21,473 nt of DNA. Source: Conexivisphaera sp049976725 (GTDB lineage: Archaea; Thermoproteota; Nitrososphaeria; Conexivisphaerales; Conexivisphaeraceae). Positions 21,398 to 21,473 of this stretch are shown piece after piece. The stretch is from NCBI GenBank assembly GCA_049976725.1, contig JBMFHR010000016.1, forward strand, positions 1-21,473, read 5' to 3'. A model generated the notes under the pieces. It searched no databases. It saw only the letters and a list, made by a program, of their open reading frames with translations, and was not told where the DNA came from. The translations under genes and the position numbers were made by a program. Every line of letters begins with the position of its first letter. The stretch's first letter is position 1.

Positions 21398-21435
21398 TCT
21401 TCCCGGGGCGAACCTGGCCCGTCAACTCAAGCCCA

Positions 21436-21473
21436 ATGGATGTATCCAAATTCGGGCGGGTCCTGGGCTGGCT
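21436..21473 (+). CDS. Possible start of a plus-strand gene running off the window
   Basis: An ATG at 21436 opens a frame reading MDVSKFGRVLGW to the window edge. It would be divergent from nnr, with the GATATAC block about 43 bp upstream as a possible promoter. Twelve codons are too few to judge coding potential or function, and no Shine-Dalgarno is visible. Confidence 0.25.
   Translation, partial: MDVSKFGRVLGW

Noticed and set aside
21363..21449. N-terminal extension of nnr by 29 residues
   Set aside because: It would cross the TATA element, and the YjeF_N domain begins at the ATG at 21362.
1..21473. CRISPR array, insertion sequence, prophage or toxin-antitoxin pair
   Set aside because: No regularly spaced repeats, transposase, integrase, terminal inverted repeats or toxin-like small gene pairs were seen on either strand.

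Overview
The window reads as ordinary chromosome of a thermophilic archaeon, most likely in or near the Thermoproteota (Crenarchaeota). Reasons: an archaea-type 8-oxoguanine glycosylase (AGOG), a UPF0282 metallo-hydrolase, a four-subunit 2-oxoacid:ferredoxin oxidoreductase, TATA boxes about 25-31 bp before many start codons (leaderless transcripts), heavy AGG/ATA codon use, and a preference for GTG and TTG starts. G+C is high (about two thirds by eye, not computed). The proteins are not acidic enough for a haloarchaeon. A heme O synthase suggests heme-copper oxidase respiration. I see no tRNA, rRNA, CRISPR array, insertion sequence or prophage gene.

Layout. 1-423: gene-poor edge with a G/C palindrome and one doubtful small ORF. 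424-4076 (+): porG-porD-porA-porB, all joined by 4-nt overlaps, with endonuclease V coupled to the end. 4060-4845 (-): SAM hydroxide adenosyltransferase. 4908-9302: molybdenum/tungsten cofactor block: moeA (+), a MoeA/Mog-like protein (-), moaA (-), moaC (-), moaB (+). 9299-10662 (-): a SAM methyltransferase followed by tenA. 10772-12561 (+): two different metallo-beta-lactamase-fold hydrolases. 12524-14552 (-): ctaB, an unrecognised membrane protein, and a thioredoxin. 14625-15266 (-): phosphoserine-phosphatase-like HAD enzyme. 15336-16382 (-): an unrecognised protein that looks like a RecA/KaiC domain without its P-loop. 16439-19745 (-): zinc alcohol dehydrogenase, AGOG glycosylase, RNA m5C methyltransferase, PUA protein. 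19779-21362 (-): bifunctional NAD(P)HX repair enzyme. The last ~110 bases may hold the start of a plus-strand gene.

The genome is very compact: most same-strand neighbours overlap by 4 nt (GTGA/TTGA/ATGA), all four convergent pairs overlap, and two of those share a single CTAG as both stop codons. The regulatory DNA visible is mostly TATA-type promoters in short gaps. The most interesting items are the P-loop-less KaiC-like protein, an endonuclease V with two substituted active-site positions, the ctaB/membrane protein/thioredoxin operon, a near-identical promoter block before moaB and inside the moaC/moaA junction, and an RNA m5C methyltransferase whose PUA part seems to be a separate coupled gene. 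I do not see a clear new multi-gene system.
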